This document shows, one piece after another, positions 43,773-53,411 of a stretch of DNA of 64,000 nt (within the stretch, counting starts at the first letter, position 1; the number at the start of each line of letters is the position of its first letter). The position numbers and the translations under genes were made by a program. The stretch lies in the NCBI RefSeq assembly GCF_007197995.1, contig NZ_VKKH01000005.1:248001-312000 (forward strand). Reading direction: 5' to 3'. This DNA is from Aliiglaciecola sp. M165. GTDB lineage: Bacteria; Pseudomonadota; Gammaproteobacteria; Enterobacterales; Alteromonadaceae. The notes beneath the pieces are model-generated. The model ran no database searches, was not told the DNA's origin, and worked only from the letters and a program-made list of their open reading frames with translations.

Positions 43773-44545
43773 ATCAACAAGACTTTGCTCGCTACTTCTC
43801 ATCGGAAGTAGTCGACCATTTGGCATCCAACTATGTGATGGGAACATTGACAACACGAGTTCGTAATCGCGTTGATGCCTTGCGCAATGGTTTTGAATGT
43901 AGGCATATCAATGAACGAATTTTGTTTTGGGAAAACCGTTTGTCACCGTTGGACGAAAAAACCCCCGAATTAGCCCCTAAAGCGCAAACCTGGCAAAACA
44001 TTCAAGCACAGCTCAATATGACACCACAAGTGGCTTCGGGTAGCGTACAGGAGACATCAAAGAAATTTGATTGGTCGTCTTTGTTTTTATATCGCTGGGC
44101 AACCGCTTTCTCGTTAATGCTGGTGGTGATTGTCGGTGTTGCAGTGATGCAAAAACCCGAGACTGTCGGCAATTTGAGTTATGTGGCGGTACTGGCAGAT
44201 GAGAACCAAAAACCACAAGTCGTAGCAGCGACTTACGGTGATACTCAGACTTTAATGTTGGATATTCTTGAACTGCCAGAGGTCGAGGAAGGCGAATCCT
44301 TCGAACTTTGGGTGACCTCAAAAACTGACAGACAAACACGCAGTTTAGGCGAGATACCTATTGGTCAATCTAGCTTTAATCGACAACTCACCGATGCGGA
44401 ATGGCGATTAATCAAAGATTCGGATTCACTGCTAATTTCAATTGAAGAGATAGGCGGATCGGCGATGGGTGAACCAACAGGAGAAATCGTTTCGAGCGGT
44501 CTATGTATTCGTCTCTCGGCATGGCAACAGCAAGACCAAGCATAA
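43757..44545 (+). CDS. RskA-type membrane anti-sigma factor
   Basis: The 262-residue protein has an N-terminal anti-sigma region (residues 1-105, HLASNYVMGTLTTRVRNRV), one membrane helix (about 113-133, WATAFSLMLVVIVGVAV) and the periplasmic RskA domain (SFELWVTSKTDRQTRSLGEIP, then SLLISIEEIGGSAMGEPTG). It has the same plan as the protein at 34312 but low visible similarity outside the core motifs. GAGG lies upstream of the ATG. It should bind the sigma encoded just before it and release it on an envelope signal. Confidence 0.9.
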   Translation: MSGKINQQDFARYFSSEVVDHLASNYVMGTLTTRVRNRVDALRNGFECRHINERILFWENRLSPLDEKTPELAPKAQTWQNIQAQLNMTPQVASGSVQETSKKFDWSSLFLYRWATAFSLMLVVIVGVAVMQKPETVGNLSYVAVLADENQKPQVVAATYGDTQTLMLDILELPEVEEGESFELWVTSKTDRQTRSLGEIPIGQSSFNRQLTDAEWRLIKDSDSLLISIEEIGGSAMGEPTGEIVSSGLCIRLSAWQQQDQA

Positions 44546-45795
44546 TGATGAAATTCCTTATTGCTGCTATTGCATGTTGCATGTTGTTGCCAAGTATTAC
44601 TGCAAAGGCTGACGGATTAACCGTAGAGCCAACAGCCAGATATCGTTTTCAACAAGTTAATGATCCAATAAGGGGAGATGCACAAGCGAGTACCTTAAAG
44701 GTTCGTCTAAGTGCAGCTTGGAAAGATCAAAGCCCCGTATCTGCTTTTGTGCAAGCTGATTATGTTGAAGCCTTTAATGAGAATGGCTTTAACTCAGTGA
44801 CCGTGACCCGAAATGCCAGTCCTATTCCTGATCCACCTGGAGGTGAACTCAATCAGGCCTGGCTGCAGTACACTGGAGAGTCTAATTGGTACCTGCGCGC
44901 TGGTCGACAATGGTTAAAATTTGATAACGAACGCCACGTCGGCACCATAGAATTCTGGCAGAACGATCAAACCTTTGATGCATTGTCGCTTGTGTACAAC
45001 GACTCATTAAATTGGGACATCTCATTGGTACATATTGAACGCGCTCATCGGATTTTTGGTGACGACGCAAAAGCCCGATTACCGGAGAATGACATTCGAT
45101 TTGAAGTTAATCCAAACCGCCCCGTGTTTGAATTGGGTAATCATGATCATAACAGCCACATTATAAATGCTCGTTACTCTGCTGACCGAAGACTAGCGGT
45201 TACCGCCTACGCCTATTTGTTAGAAAACGAATCGGCACAGCGATTATCGACGAATACTTTTGGTGCGCGGCTTAGTGGCGAGTTCAAACCTGAAGCAATC
45301 AAATATGCGTACACAGTCGAATTTGCCAAACAGAAAGACAGTGGTGACAACCCTTGGCAGTTGGATGCTAACTACACGCTTGTTGAGCTGAGCGCCCAAT
45401 ATAAAAGTCATCAATTGATGATTTCCCATGAACGTTTAGGTGAAAGCAATGGATTTGGTTTTGCGACATCATTAGGCACAAATCACAAGTTTTTGGGTTG
45501 GGCCGATGTGTTTACCAACTACATATCGACAGGGGGTATCCGCGATACCTTTTTCACCTATCGAGGTCGCGCCGCAAAACTACGCTGGCGCATTGTCGCT
45601 CATCAATTCAGAGATGATGGCAGTGGTGACATTGCTGGTAACGAGCTGGATCTGGAACTCGGTTTTCGCTTCAATCGACGGTGGGAAGGCAAATTGATTG
45701 CCGCAAAGTATTTCGCTAAAAACGGGATTCCAACCTTACCCGCTTCACAACAAAACCTAAGCACCTGGTCATTGTCGCTCGCCTACAATTTCTAA
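44545..45795 (+). CDS. Porin of the alginate-export (AlgE-like) type
   Basis: About 416 residues. Signal peptide MMKFLIAAIACCMLLPSITAKA, then a beta-barrel with QAWLQYTGESNWYLRAGRQ and WQNDQTFDALSLVYN, the pattern of the Alginate_exp porins, ending in F (LSLAYNF). It probably passes a small solute through the outer membrane. The ATG overlaps the anti-sigma stop (TAATG), so it is the third gene of the sigma operon and may be its main output. Confidence 0.82.
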   Translation: MMKFLIAAIACCMLLPSITAKADGLTVEPTARYRFQQVNDPIRGDAQASTLKVRLSAAWKDQSPVSAFVQADYVEAFNENGFNSVTVTRNASPIPDPPGGELNQAWLQYTGESNWYLRAGRQWLKFDNERHVGTIEFWQNDQTFDALSLVYNDSLNWDISLVHIERAHRIFGDDAKARLPENDIRFEVNPNRPVFELGNHDHNSHIINARYSADRRLAVTAYAYLLENESAQRLSTNTFGARLSGEFKPEAIKYAYTVEFAKQKDSGDNPWQLDANYTLVELSAQYKSHQLMISHERLGESNGFGFATSLGTNHKFLGWADVFTNYISTGGIRDTFFTYRGRAAKLRWRIVAHQFRDDGSGDIAGNELDLELGFRFNRRWEGKLIAAKYFAKNGIPTLPASQQNLSTWSLSLAYNF

Positions 45796-45812
45796 CATCA
45801 AGTTGGGAGCTC

Positions 45813-46077
45813 ATACCAATCCACATAAAGAAGTGATCAGTCAGAATGCGCCCAGCGGTTTTTGAACAAAGCGGCGCTATGCCCGAAGGGTGGTTCCCTT
45901 TTAAATAGCGACAATGCAGGTCAAAAGCCGCTGGGACATTCCCTTCGGGCGAGATTTAAATGGGCGTACTCAGCGTCGCTTGAACTTAAAAGAGCCCCAC
46001 TCTTGATTCTTTCAAGCGCCTTGATTACGCCCATTTACTTTCTCGCTGCCTGACCACTTCTTTATGTGGATTGGTAT
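45813..46077. mobile_element. MITE-like element family 2 (265 bp)
   Basis: Terminal inverted repeats are nearly perfect: ATACCAATCCACATAAAG continues for 28 bases with one mismatch at the other end (46050-46077). The ends fall at TA. The interior has several GGGCG/CCCGAAGGG-rich hairpins and no open frame. It fills the gap between the porin and LRR genes, and ends four bases before the LRR stop codon. Confidence 0.9.
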
Positions 46078-46080
46078 TAG

Positions 46081-46731
46081 TCACTGCCAGTCGTCTGCAT
46101 TGCCGTCATGACTGATCACAATCCCGGTCTGTTCGTCATAAAAATCGTAGAGCTCGTCTGGCATAGGATTTTGTTTAACATCTAGATATTCAAGTTTGCT
46201 TAGTCCGGTAATTTGCAAATCTTCTAATTGGTTGTCAAATAAATGCGCTTCGCGTAACGAAACTAAGGATGTAATGTCGAGTACGGTTAACTGATTCTGC
46301 ATCATTCTTAATTTTTGCAACGAAACCAAGCCTTGCATATTGATTGAGGTGAGGTTGTTTTTAAATAGAAAAAGTGTCTTTAACTCTCCCAACCCGCTTA
46401 TTTGCAAGGAGACTAAATCATTGTTAGCAAGATTAAGCATTTCCAACCGGTTTAGCTGGGTTAAGTCTGCTTCTTCAATGCGGTTATTGAATAATGACAA
46501 ACTTTCAAGATTGATAAGTTGTTGGATGCCATCAAGACTCTCGATACCTTGGTTGTGGCATTTCAGTTTAGTGATTTGTTCAACACCCGTTACACCTTGT
46601 TTTGATAAGGCTGCCTGGATACAGGCTTTAAGTGCCGGGTCTTTGATTTGCTCGAGAGGCGACCCGTAGGCCTGTAACCAGCCTATCGACAGAGCTAATC
46701 CTAGCGCGACCCAAAGTTGCTTGGTCTTCAA
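46081..46731 (-). CDS. Secreted leucine-rich-repeat protein
   Basis: The 216-residue protein has a signal peptide (to about residue 24), a cap-like region with one Cys pair (ACIQAALSKQG, LKCHNQG), then about six LRR units of 20-21 residues (LINLESLSLFNNRIEEADLT, LNRLEMLNLANNDLVSLQIS and so on), and an acidic tail. It resembles the LRR part of internalin-like proteins without a C-terminal anchor, and is probably periplasmic or secreted. Binding partner unknown. Confidence 0.85.
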   Translation of the reverse strand: MKTKQLWVALGLALSIGWLQAYGSPLEQIKDPALKACIQAALSKQGVTGVEQITKLKCHNQGIESLDGIQQLINLESLSLFNNRIEEADLTQLNRLEMLNLANNDLVSLQISGLGELKTLFLFKNNLTSINMQGLVSLQKLRMMQNQLTVLDITSLVSLREAHLFDNQLEDLQITGLSKLEYLDVKQNPMPDELYDFYDEQTGIVISHDGNADDWQ

Positions 46732-46918
46732 ATATTTTTCCCTTTGTTGAATTCAAATTAGAACATAACTGACTAGAGCACAGATTAAGACCATGACCAA
46801 TCACAAATTACTCCACATAAATACAAATTTATATTGAATTGTCTGTCGAGATATTTCATATTTGTTGCTGAATGTTACAAAATATTTCAATAATAAAAAC
46901 GATAAAGAGAAATTCACT

Positions 46919-47539
46919 ATGTCACTGACCCAATTTGATGTGCAACCTTTGTTTGCTGTTCCCTATTTTCGAGCCAGCCTTGCTGATGCCATTTCCAAGG
47001 AGCAAGTTGAATACATCAAGAGTTTTAAAATGCTCCCGAACAAGCAAAACCTCATTTCAGAGAACCTCTCTATATTTGAGGACCCCAAATTAGCCAGCAT
47101 CAAAAAAGCTGTGCAAGAGGCACTCGATGTCTATGCCAAAGAAGTGATGGGGATCAGTCAGAAATTATATGTGACCCAATCCTGGTCACTGATCAATCAG
47201 CCTAACATCGGTATGCACACCCATTCTCACTCAAACTCTATTGTTTCGGGTTCTTTATACTACGCAGAATTGCCATCGCCAGCGTCGAGAATGATCTTTG
47301 ATCGTCATACCACATACCGTCAATTGGTTATTAATCCGGCACAAGACAAACAAAACATCTACAACACGCCACTAAATGTTGTGACCCCAAAAACCCATGA
47401 AATATTACTGTTTCCATCTGATCTTACTCATCAAGTGGAACCTAACATGTCTGATAAACCACGTTACTCCATTGCCTTTAATTGTTTCATAAAAGGAAAA
47501 TTGGGTGACTTCAGAGACGTATCTCATTTAGTGTTGTAA
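46919..47539 (+). CDS. Putative 2OG-Fe(II) oxygenase (TIGR02466-like)
   Basis: About 206 residues from ATG 46919, preceded by AAAGAGA; an upstream in-frame start at 46862 adds 19 lysine- and asparagine-rich residues that look untranslated. The iron site fits HTHSHSN (near residue 100) with a distal His in LFPSDLTHQVEPN near residue 170 and an RYSIAFN ending, as in the TIGR02466 oxygenases. Substrate unknown. Followed by a terminator. Confidence 0.78.
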   Translation: MSLTQFDVQPLFAVPYFRASLADAISKEQVEYIKSFKMLPNKQNLISENLSIFEDPKLASIKKAVQEALDVYAKEVMGISQKLYVTQSWSLINQPNIGMHTHSHSNSIVSGSLYYAELPSPASRMIFDRHTTYRQLVINPAQDKQNIYNTPLNVVTPKTHEILLFPSDLTHQVEPNMSDKPRYSIAFNCFIKGKLGDFRDVSHLVL

Positions 47540-47562
47540 CAACGAGATTAGAGCGTGTTTCG

Positions 47563-47593
47563 AAAAAGCACCTCTTTTGCAGGTGCTTTTTTT
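47563..47593 (+). terminator. Rho-independent terminator after the oxygenase gene
   Basis: AAAGCACCT and AGGTGCTTT stem followed by a T run. Confidence 0.9.
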
Positions 47594-47677
47594 GATTTCA
47601 CTGATATCATTTAAAAGATGCTGCCCGGCGCGTTTACCAAAAAAGAATGCCTGATGAAGCAGTCTCGCTGATTACTT

Positions 47678-48415
47678 TTAGTTTGTGACTTTGTCGGCTC
47701 GAACCTTCTTACCTGCGAAGTAGGTTAGCGGCCAAATCAACACGAATATCCATCCTGACGCTTGGCCATTGAAAGGTGCCGGAACAATCCAAACGAGTAG
47801 TATCGACAAGACACAAATACCCACCACAATGAAAAACTCAATAATCCCAAGATAAGTTAATTTAATTTCCTGTTCATCCAGCGCTAGTTCCTTATGCAAA
47901 CGGTATGCTTTGTAATAAAACCAGGCAAAACAAAGGTGGATCGCCAATATACCACCAGCATAAAAGCTGTGAATGATGCTGTAGCGTTCCATCGTAAATC
48001 CGTCTATTTCTATCCCTAAAGGCACATCGAGGCCAAGAAACAGATTGAAGAATAAAAAATTTATAACAAAACTGACCGCCCAACGAAACGGAAAGACAAA
48101 AAACAGAACAAGGAACATCAATAGGCCATTAACCACAACTATCGACATATTATTCAAGCCATAGCGCCTAAAAAATACGTAGTGGTGATACCAAATTGAA
48201 AACAAAAAAATAAAGGCAATACCAAATGCGGGAAATTGCAGGAGAGTGTTGATCAGTCCGTCAAAACTTTTGGGGACCTCGAGCGATACAATCAACAATG
48301 TCATAGCAAATGCAAATACTGCGTCAGATAGACCCTCTATGCGGGAAACGTCCCCTCCTCGCCATCGAAAACCGGGATCATCTCCAAAACCTTTCTCGCC
48401 TAGTGTCTTACGCAT
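47678..48415 (-). CDS. TMEM175-family (DUF1211) potassium channel-like protein
   Basis: The 245-residue protein has about six membrane helices. The family motif R-x3-(F/L)-S-D is present at the first helix (SRIEGLSDAVFAFAMTLLIV, near residue 25), and the following helices contain FSIWYHHYVFFRRYG. Bacterial TMEM175 proteins form potassium-permeable channels. Monocistronic. This entry rests on the motif and topology. Confidence 0.85.
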   Translation of the reverse strand: MRKTLGEKGFGDDPGFRWRGGDVSRIEGLSDAVFAFAMTLLIVSLEVPKSFDGLINTLLQFPAFGIAFIFLFSIWYHHYVFFRRYGLNNMSIVVVNGLLMFLVLFFVFPFRWAVSFVINFLFFNLFLGLDVPLGIEIDGFTMERYSIIHSFYAGGILAIHLCFAWFYYKAYRLHKELALDEQEIKLTYLGIIEFFIVVGICVLSILLVWIVPAPFNGQASGWIFVLIWPLTYFAGKKVRADKVTN

Positions 48416-48636
48416 TTAAGAAACCTAAACTATTGTTTATAAAAACATTTGCATTGGATGTTATGCAAGTTTAGTTAATCATGACCAAGTTGCCAGTATC
48501 GAGTTTAAGTATATTTGACTGATACCCTATTCGACGAACAAAACAATCGAACCGAGTCAACAGGATTGGCAAGCTGGAAACTTGCTATAAGAACTTAGAT
48601 ACTGGTGGTTCAAAAATGTCAGGTTTTGTTGAGACC

Positions 48637-49965
48637 TCAGCTGAGGCTTGGAGGTATTCGTTCAACATGTTTTAACCACTGCCAATCCGCTATAACCTGA
48701 GAAGCATATTGTTTGGAGGAGGATTGCAATTGTGACTGAACCTTGGGCAATGCCACAAGCATAGCATGCTCGAAGCTTAGTGAACGGCGATCACCACGGC
48801 AGTGAGCTAACGCCAAGGCGACGCCGCATGCTCTAGCGTATTGCACAAACCCGCCGTCGTGGGTATTAATATGACCAATACCAATGTGTTCAGGATCAAT
48901 ACCTACTTTGGCGTGATGGCGTGATCGAATTAACCAGTGTTGGCCTTGCCAATAGGCCTCATCTACCAATATATCGGGTTTGCGTTGCATTAACCGTTGA
49001 CAGCGAGCTGTTAGATGAGCCGGGTTTAATTTGTTTTGTACTGCAATGTCAGGGAAGTAATAAAGCGGCGCTGCCTCGCGTTGTTGTTTGACTTCAACAA
49101 CGTGGCATAATTTTAAATCTACTAAGTTTGTCAAATTCTCTGGGCCAACTAAAAAGTAAAAGCGTTCCATATTAACCGAACCGGTTCCTGATCCCTGGCG
49201 AGCAACTATATCCAAAATGGAGTCATTCATGTATGGTGCAAAAGCCGTCTTAATTTGGCTAAACTCCTCCTCTGCCAGAGGAAGAAACTTGTCTTTAAGC
49301 TGTCGAAACATAAGAGGGATATTATCGATATTGATAGCTTTCGCTAAAGAGCTCTTTACTAAAAAATGCTCACTGCCAGCTGCTCGCTTTTTTGCTTTTT
49401 TAAAGCGTTTGACCAAAGCCGATGGTGATTCGAAGTCGTTGAAAACCTGATCAAGATGATTGTTATCTTCATCGCCCTTCTGACATACACTCATATAGCC
49501 ATCAAAAAAAGCATGGATTGCCTGTTCACTCAACCCATCACTAACTGCCGGTTCTGCCGATAAAAGCCTATCTGAAAAAATTTCGCCTTTCACTAAGCGC
49601 TGACAATGGTCAGCACATAAACGCAAGCTCACGCAAAATCGAAGCAGATCCCATAACGGATTGCCAAAACAGGCGTCGTCAAAATCGTTGATGGCAAATA
49701 TCACTTCATCACCGTGAGAGCCCTCTTCTGTAAAAAATCCAAAATTGGACGTATGACAATCTCCCATCACTGTTGTAATTGGCATTTGCACGGCAGGAAA
49801 ATCTATAATTTGAGCTTGGATATCGGCATAGAATAATTGTGAGGAACCACGAAAAAACACAAAAGGACTGGTTGTCATTTTAATATGTTTGGGCAACCCA
49901 GCACCTGGACCCACTCCATCAATTCGCTTCAAATGCATGCGTAAAAAAGCGTTTCTATCAGTCAT
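48637..49965 (-). CDS. DUF2252 family protein
   Basis: About 442 residues. Motifs typical of DUF2252 are FFRGSSQLFYADI near residue 38, GDCHTSNFGFF near 72 and INDFDDACFGNPLWDLLR near 92, which give it a kinase-like (APH fold) appearance, with likely catalytic Asp in GDCHTSNFG and metal-binding DFDDA. Substrate unknown. ATG 49965 is preferred over GTG 50007; neither has a strong ribosome binding site. Confidence 0.88.
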   Translation of the reverse strand: MTDRNAFLRMHLKRIDGVGPGAGLPKHIKMTTSPFVFFRGSSQLFYADIQAQIIDFPAVQMPITTVMGDCHTSNFGFFTEEGSHGDEVIFAINDFDDACFGNPLWDLLRFCVSLRLCADHCQRLVKGEIFSDRLLSAEPAVSDGLSEQAIHAFFDGYMSVCQKGDEDNNHLDQVFNDFESPSALVKRFKKAKKRAAGSEHFLVKSSLAKAINIDNIPLMFRQLKDKFLPLAEEEFSQIKTAFAPYMNDSILDIVARQGSGTGSVNMERFYFLVGPENLTNLVDLKLCHVVEVKQQREAAPLYYFPDIAVQNKLNPAHLTARCQRLMQRKPDILVDEAYWQGQHWLIRSRHHAKVGIDPEHIGIGHINTHDGGFVQYARACGVALALAHCRGDRRSLSFEHAMLVALPKVQSQLQSSSKQYASQVIADWQWLKHVERIPPSLS

Positions 49966-50233
49966 AATTTTTCTACGGATCCAAAGTGACTTTGAGTGGG
50001 ATGTCACAAGTGTAGTTGATATGAAATACCTGAAAAAGCCTCTTGGTTACTATTTTTCCAACACTCGTTTAAGAAGTAAAACTTTCTCTGAAGAAGTATA
50101 TTGCAATAGCCAGACTTTCAAGTCGATAAAGCTGCTGCAATACCCGGCAATACGACATTCTAATTTTGATATTAATCTTTGCAATGGTAGTCTTTAGTGA
50201 CGTGAGACTTAACTTAATTGTAGAAAGCTCCAA

Positions 50234-51133
50234 ATGACCGTTCGAGCACTATTCTTTTTTCTTGTTGCTCTTGCACAACTGAGCGCCCCCTTGCTCGCGC
50301 AAAATATTAATGAAAGATCATCAAATAGCGACAATACAATTCTATTCCCAAGAGTTAAAGACGCTGCTTTGTATCAAGATCAGGCGAATTATTACTTCGA
50401 ACTTTTAGAGCTTGCATTGGAACGCGCTGATGTGAACTACAAAATAGAAATTGTCCCGATCCCAACGATGGCGCAAAGTCGCAGCTTACTCAATGTAGAG
50501 CAAGGTGTTTATGACCTGCACTGGGGAGTTACTTCGACGGAGCGAGAGCAGGCATTGCTCCCTATCAGAATTCCTTTGTTACGCGGGTTACTAGGGTTGC
50601 GAATCCCTCTGGTTAATGAACGAAGAAAACGGCTGTTAGAGAAAGTCACACAATTATCGGATTTCAAAAATGTTTATTTTGGTCAAGGTCACGATTGGAT
50701 TGATACACAGATTTTTAAACAGCACGGTTTGCGCGTGATTGAAGCGTCCAACACAAAAGCTTTGCATGAGTTACTAAATAAAGATCGTATTGATGCCCTG
50801 CCGCGTTCAATACTAGAAGTTTGGTATGAGCAAAAACATATGCAACACACCAATGTCTATGTTGACCAGCACATCGCGTTTTTCTATCCACTTCCAACCT
50901 ACTTTTTTGTCAGGAAGGGTGAAGATGAAATTCATCAACAGTTGACGATAGGGTTGAAACGAGCCATTGAAGACGGCACTTTTTTGTACCTTTTTAACAA
51001 ATACTTCGAAGATGACATTCAAAGAGCAAACTTAAAAAACCGTCGGTTGTTTCGACTCAACAATCCATTTCTACCTGCGCTAACACCACTTGATGATTCG
51101 GCGTTGTGGTTTGATTTTCCTATCAATGATTAG
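50234..51133 (+). CDS. Periplasmic solute-binding-like protein (family 3)
   Basis: The 299-residue protein has a signal peptide (MTVRALFFFLVALAQLSAPLLA) and a type II periplasmic-binding fold pattern (LYQDQANYYFELLELALERA, then DLHWGVTSTEREQALLPI and a C-terminal lobe). There is no ABC transporter or sensor kinase next to it, so it may act as a stand-alone binding protein or a receptor partner. Ligand unknown. The region from 49966 to 50233 holds no other gene. Confidence 0.75.
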   Translation: MTVRALFFFLVALAQLSAPLLAQNINERSSNSDNTILFPRVKDAALYQDQANYYFELLELALERADVNYKIEIVPIPTMAQSRSLLNVEQGVYDLHWGVTSTEREQALLPIRIPLLRGLLGLRIPLVNERRKRLLEKVTQLSDFKNVYFGQGHDWIDTQIFKQHGLRVIEASNTKALHELLNKDRIDALPRSILEVWYEQKHMQHTNVYVDQHIAFFYPLPTYFFVRKGEDEIHQQLTIGLKRAIEDGTFLYLFNKYFEDDIQRANLKNRRLFRLNNPFLPALTPLDDSALWFDFPIND

Positions 51134-51300
51134 GTTGTCAGACCGTAATGCGAATGTCCAATTATTGGGGTCACTTCAATTTGTGGCGTTTTTCTAATAA
51201 CAATATAGAAATGTAGCGTGAGCGATTAAGCTCTTTTAAAGCACATATTGTTAAAACCAAGCATTGGCACTAATACATAGATATTGGATAAGTCTATTTC

Positions 51301-52380
51301 TCAAGATTGATTATCATCGATTTGCTCTGGATTTACTTCAACAATCTTGAATGAAGTGCCTTCATCACCTTCAAAAAGCACGCTGCACTCTCCCCAAGAA
51401 GCAGGGACCGACCACATCGAATCCTCTTTAAACGTAAATTTTGTTCGTTTGCTCTGACATCGAATATCAACGGTTTCCAAGTTGCCATTTAACTCAGACA
51501 CACCAAATGAGTTTCGATATAGTTTGTGAACTTCCACACCTCGCGACCCAATCTTTTGATTACGAACCAATAGCTGATCACTATTCATATAATTTTCGAG
51601 CTTTTTGGCGGTTTCAAGTAAATTCGCGCTTATTTTCTGTGAGTTAGGACTATCCTCAATAATTTGGAAGGTATCTAACGCATCGGTGTAAAGCTCGCTT
51701 TTCAACTGCAATATAAAAATTCGCTGTTGACTCAACAAGAAGTTATCACTACCCAGGTATTTATCTCCATCGTTTGAGGAAACCGCACGACTGAGGCTTG
51801 ATAACTCGCGACTCTCGTCTTTAAGCGCTGAGGCGACTTTAGCATCTAACATCCAAAACCAAGCATTTTCATACATATTCCATATTTTACGTGATTTCAT
51901 TTTGCTTAGGACGTCATCGGCTTCAACAAAATTTCCCTGCTCCAAGTAATCGCTGGCCTTCATATACATGGCCCTAAATCTTTTCCTTACTCCGTCGCTA
52001 CCATTGTTTAAAACAAAGTCCATTTGCACTTTCATCTGACATTGTTGGATTGGTTCGCCGTCACGCATTGCAGGAGAATATTGCCATTTTTTAATCGCTC
52101 TAAGAGTCGCTTTTTCAAAGTCTTTTACACCAGAAGAATCAATAATTACCGGATCAATTACTTGACCATTATTATCAATCACATAACTCACCTGAACCCA
52201 TCCTTCCTGGCCACGACGGGCTGACTCCTCTGGGTATCTTGCTGCTTTTCTCTCAAGAGGTTTAGCTTCGACCATTTCATATAACAATTCGGACGATGGA
52301 GAGTCACTTTTCGCGACAGAAATATTGATTGAGGCGGTAAACGCCACTAAAACCGCAATGGAAAATTGGGCACAACGCAT
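51301..52380 (-). CDS. Secreted protein with a TonB C-terminal domain at its N-terminus
   Basis: About 359 residues from ATG 52380 (AAAGGA upstream). A signal peptide is followed directly by a TonB C-terminal domain (about residues 40-120, PLERKAARYPEESARRGQEG, QVIDPVIIDSSG, LRAIKKWQYSPA). The remaining 230 residues form a helical region with possible TPR-like repeats and a cysteine-containing end. Normally this domain is C-terminal behind a membrane helix, so it is unlikely to be an energy transducer. Function unknown. Confidence 0.8.
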   Translation of the reverse strand: MRCAQFSIAVLVAFTASINISVAKSDSPSSELLYEMVEAKPLERKAARYPEESARRGQEGWVQVSYVIDNNGQVIDPVIIDSSGVKDFEKATLRAIKKWQYSPAMRDGEPIQQCQMKVQMDFVLNNGSDGVRKRFRAMYMKASDYLEQGNFVEADDVLSKMKSRKIWNMYENAWFWMLDAKVASALKDESRELSSLSRAVSSNDGDKYLGSDNFLLSQQRIFILQLKSELYTDALDTFQIIEDSPNSQKISANLLETAKKLENYMNSDQLLVRNQKIGSRGVEVHKLYRNSFGVSELNGNLETVDIRCQSKRTKFTFKEDSMWSVPASWGECSVLFEGDEGTSFKIVEVNPEQIDDNQS

Positions 52381-52498
52381 GAACATTCCTTTGTATAGAT
52401 TGGACAGATTAGAGTTCAAGATAGCAACGGATATATCGACAAGGCAAGCACTTTTGGTTACTCCATACAGTGCACCTTAGAGCACTTAACATAAAAAA

Positions 52499-52525
52499 AA
52501 CGCTCATCTAAAGACGAGCGTTTTT
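52499..52525 (-). terminator. Rho-independent terminator after the PEP-CTERM gene
   Basis: AACGCTC and GAGCGTT stem with an inner TCT/AGA pairing. On the minus strand it is followed by eight T. Confidence 0.85.
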
Positions 52526-52545
52526 AGTGCAGGCTTATTTGTTGA

Positions 52546-53181
52546 CTATTTTCTAGATAGTCTCATCGAACCCAATAGTCCTGCCAAAAAAAGTATAAAA
52601 ATAGAAGGCTCAGGTATTTGCGTATTACCAATCAATAGATTGTCCAGTTCAAAATAACCTTCACGCACATCTGACAAACCATCGATCCCGATATTTACCA
52701 AGCGAACACCAATTGTTGATGTTACACCAAAAAAGCTGTCAAATGACCCATCATTAAAAGCAAATGACCGAGGTAAAGCAAACAACTCAGTTGTATCATC
52801 CGCATAGGTAACTAAGGCTGAATACAAGGTATCCCCGCCATTTAAAAAATCAAAGCCAAAACCATAAACACCACCGCCATTTGACACAGACGTGCTTTCA
52901 AAATTTAAAGCAAATGAACCATTGCAGCCGGCACAATAGGTTCCGCCTCTGGTGACAACGTTCAGGTCGTTAAATCCTGTACTTTGATATTGAGTTTCAC
53001 CCAAAACCGCAGACATTACAGCATTTGATTGAATAAATTCGTAAGCGTCATTGCTATAGTCATCGAATACGATTGAATTAAGCTGAGCACGAAAGTCGGT
53101 TACATTCGAATAAATCACTCCCGCTAATGATTGCGACGAACAGAGCGCCCAGAAAAACCCACATGCCAATATTTTTTTCAT
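52546..53181 (-). CDS. PEP-CTERM sorted protein
   Basis: The 211-residue protein has a signal peptide (to about SLAG), a beta-rich body with a cysteine pair (TYCAGCNGS near residue 82), and the PEP-CTERM tail IPEPSIFILFLAGLLGSMRL ending SRK. PEP-CTERM proteins are cut by exosortase and delivered to the cell surface, usually with exopolysaccharide. No exosortase is in this window. It may be a matrix or surface protein; sequence gives no more. Confidence 0.88.
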   Translation of the reverse strand: MKKILACGFFWALCSSQSLAGVIYSNVTDFRAQLNSIVFDDYSNDAYEFIQSNAVMSAVLGETQYQSTGFNDLNVVTRGGTYCAGCNGSFALNFESTSVSNGGGVYGFGFDFLNGGDTLYSALVTYADDTTELFALPRSFAFNDGSFDSFFGVTSTIGVRLVNIGIDGLSDVREGYFELDNLLIGNTQIPEPSIFILFLAGLLGSMRLSRK

Positions 53182-53411
53182 TCTTACTTCCTTACCTCGA
53201 GAATAAAATGACCCAGTTATGTATTCCGGGACTAATGAATAAATTTGTTAATGCGATGCATTTGCAAGTATCATACCGAGATAATTTTCCATGACTTTCA
53301 ATTAGTTAGGGCATCCTATCAATTCAATTGCAAAAAGAACTGACAGTGAATTGTCTACGTTTTATCCACCTCGGGCTCAACGAGGTCACTGACAATCACT
53401 TTATTTTCGAC

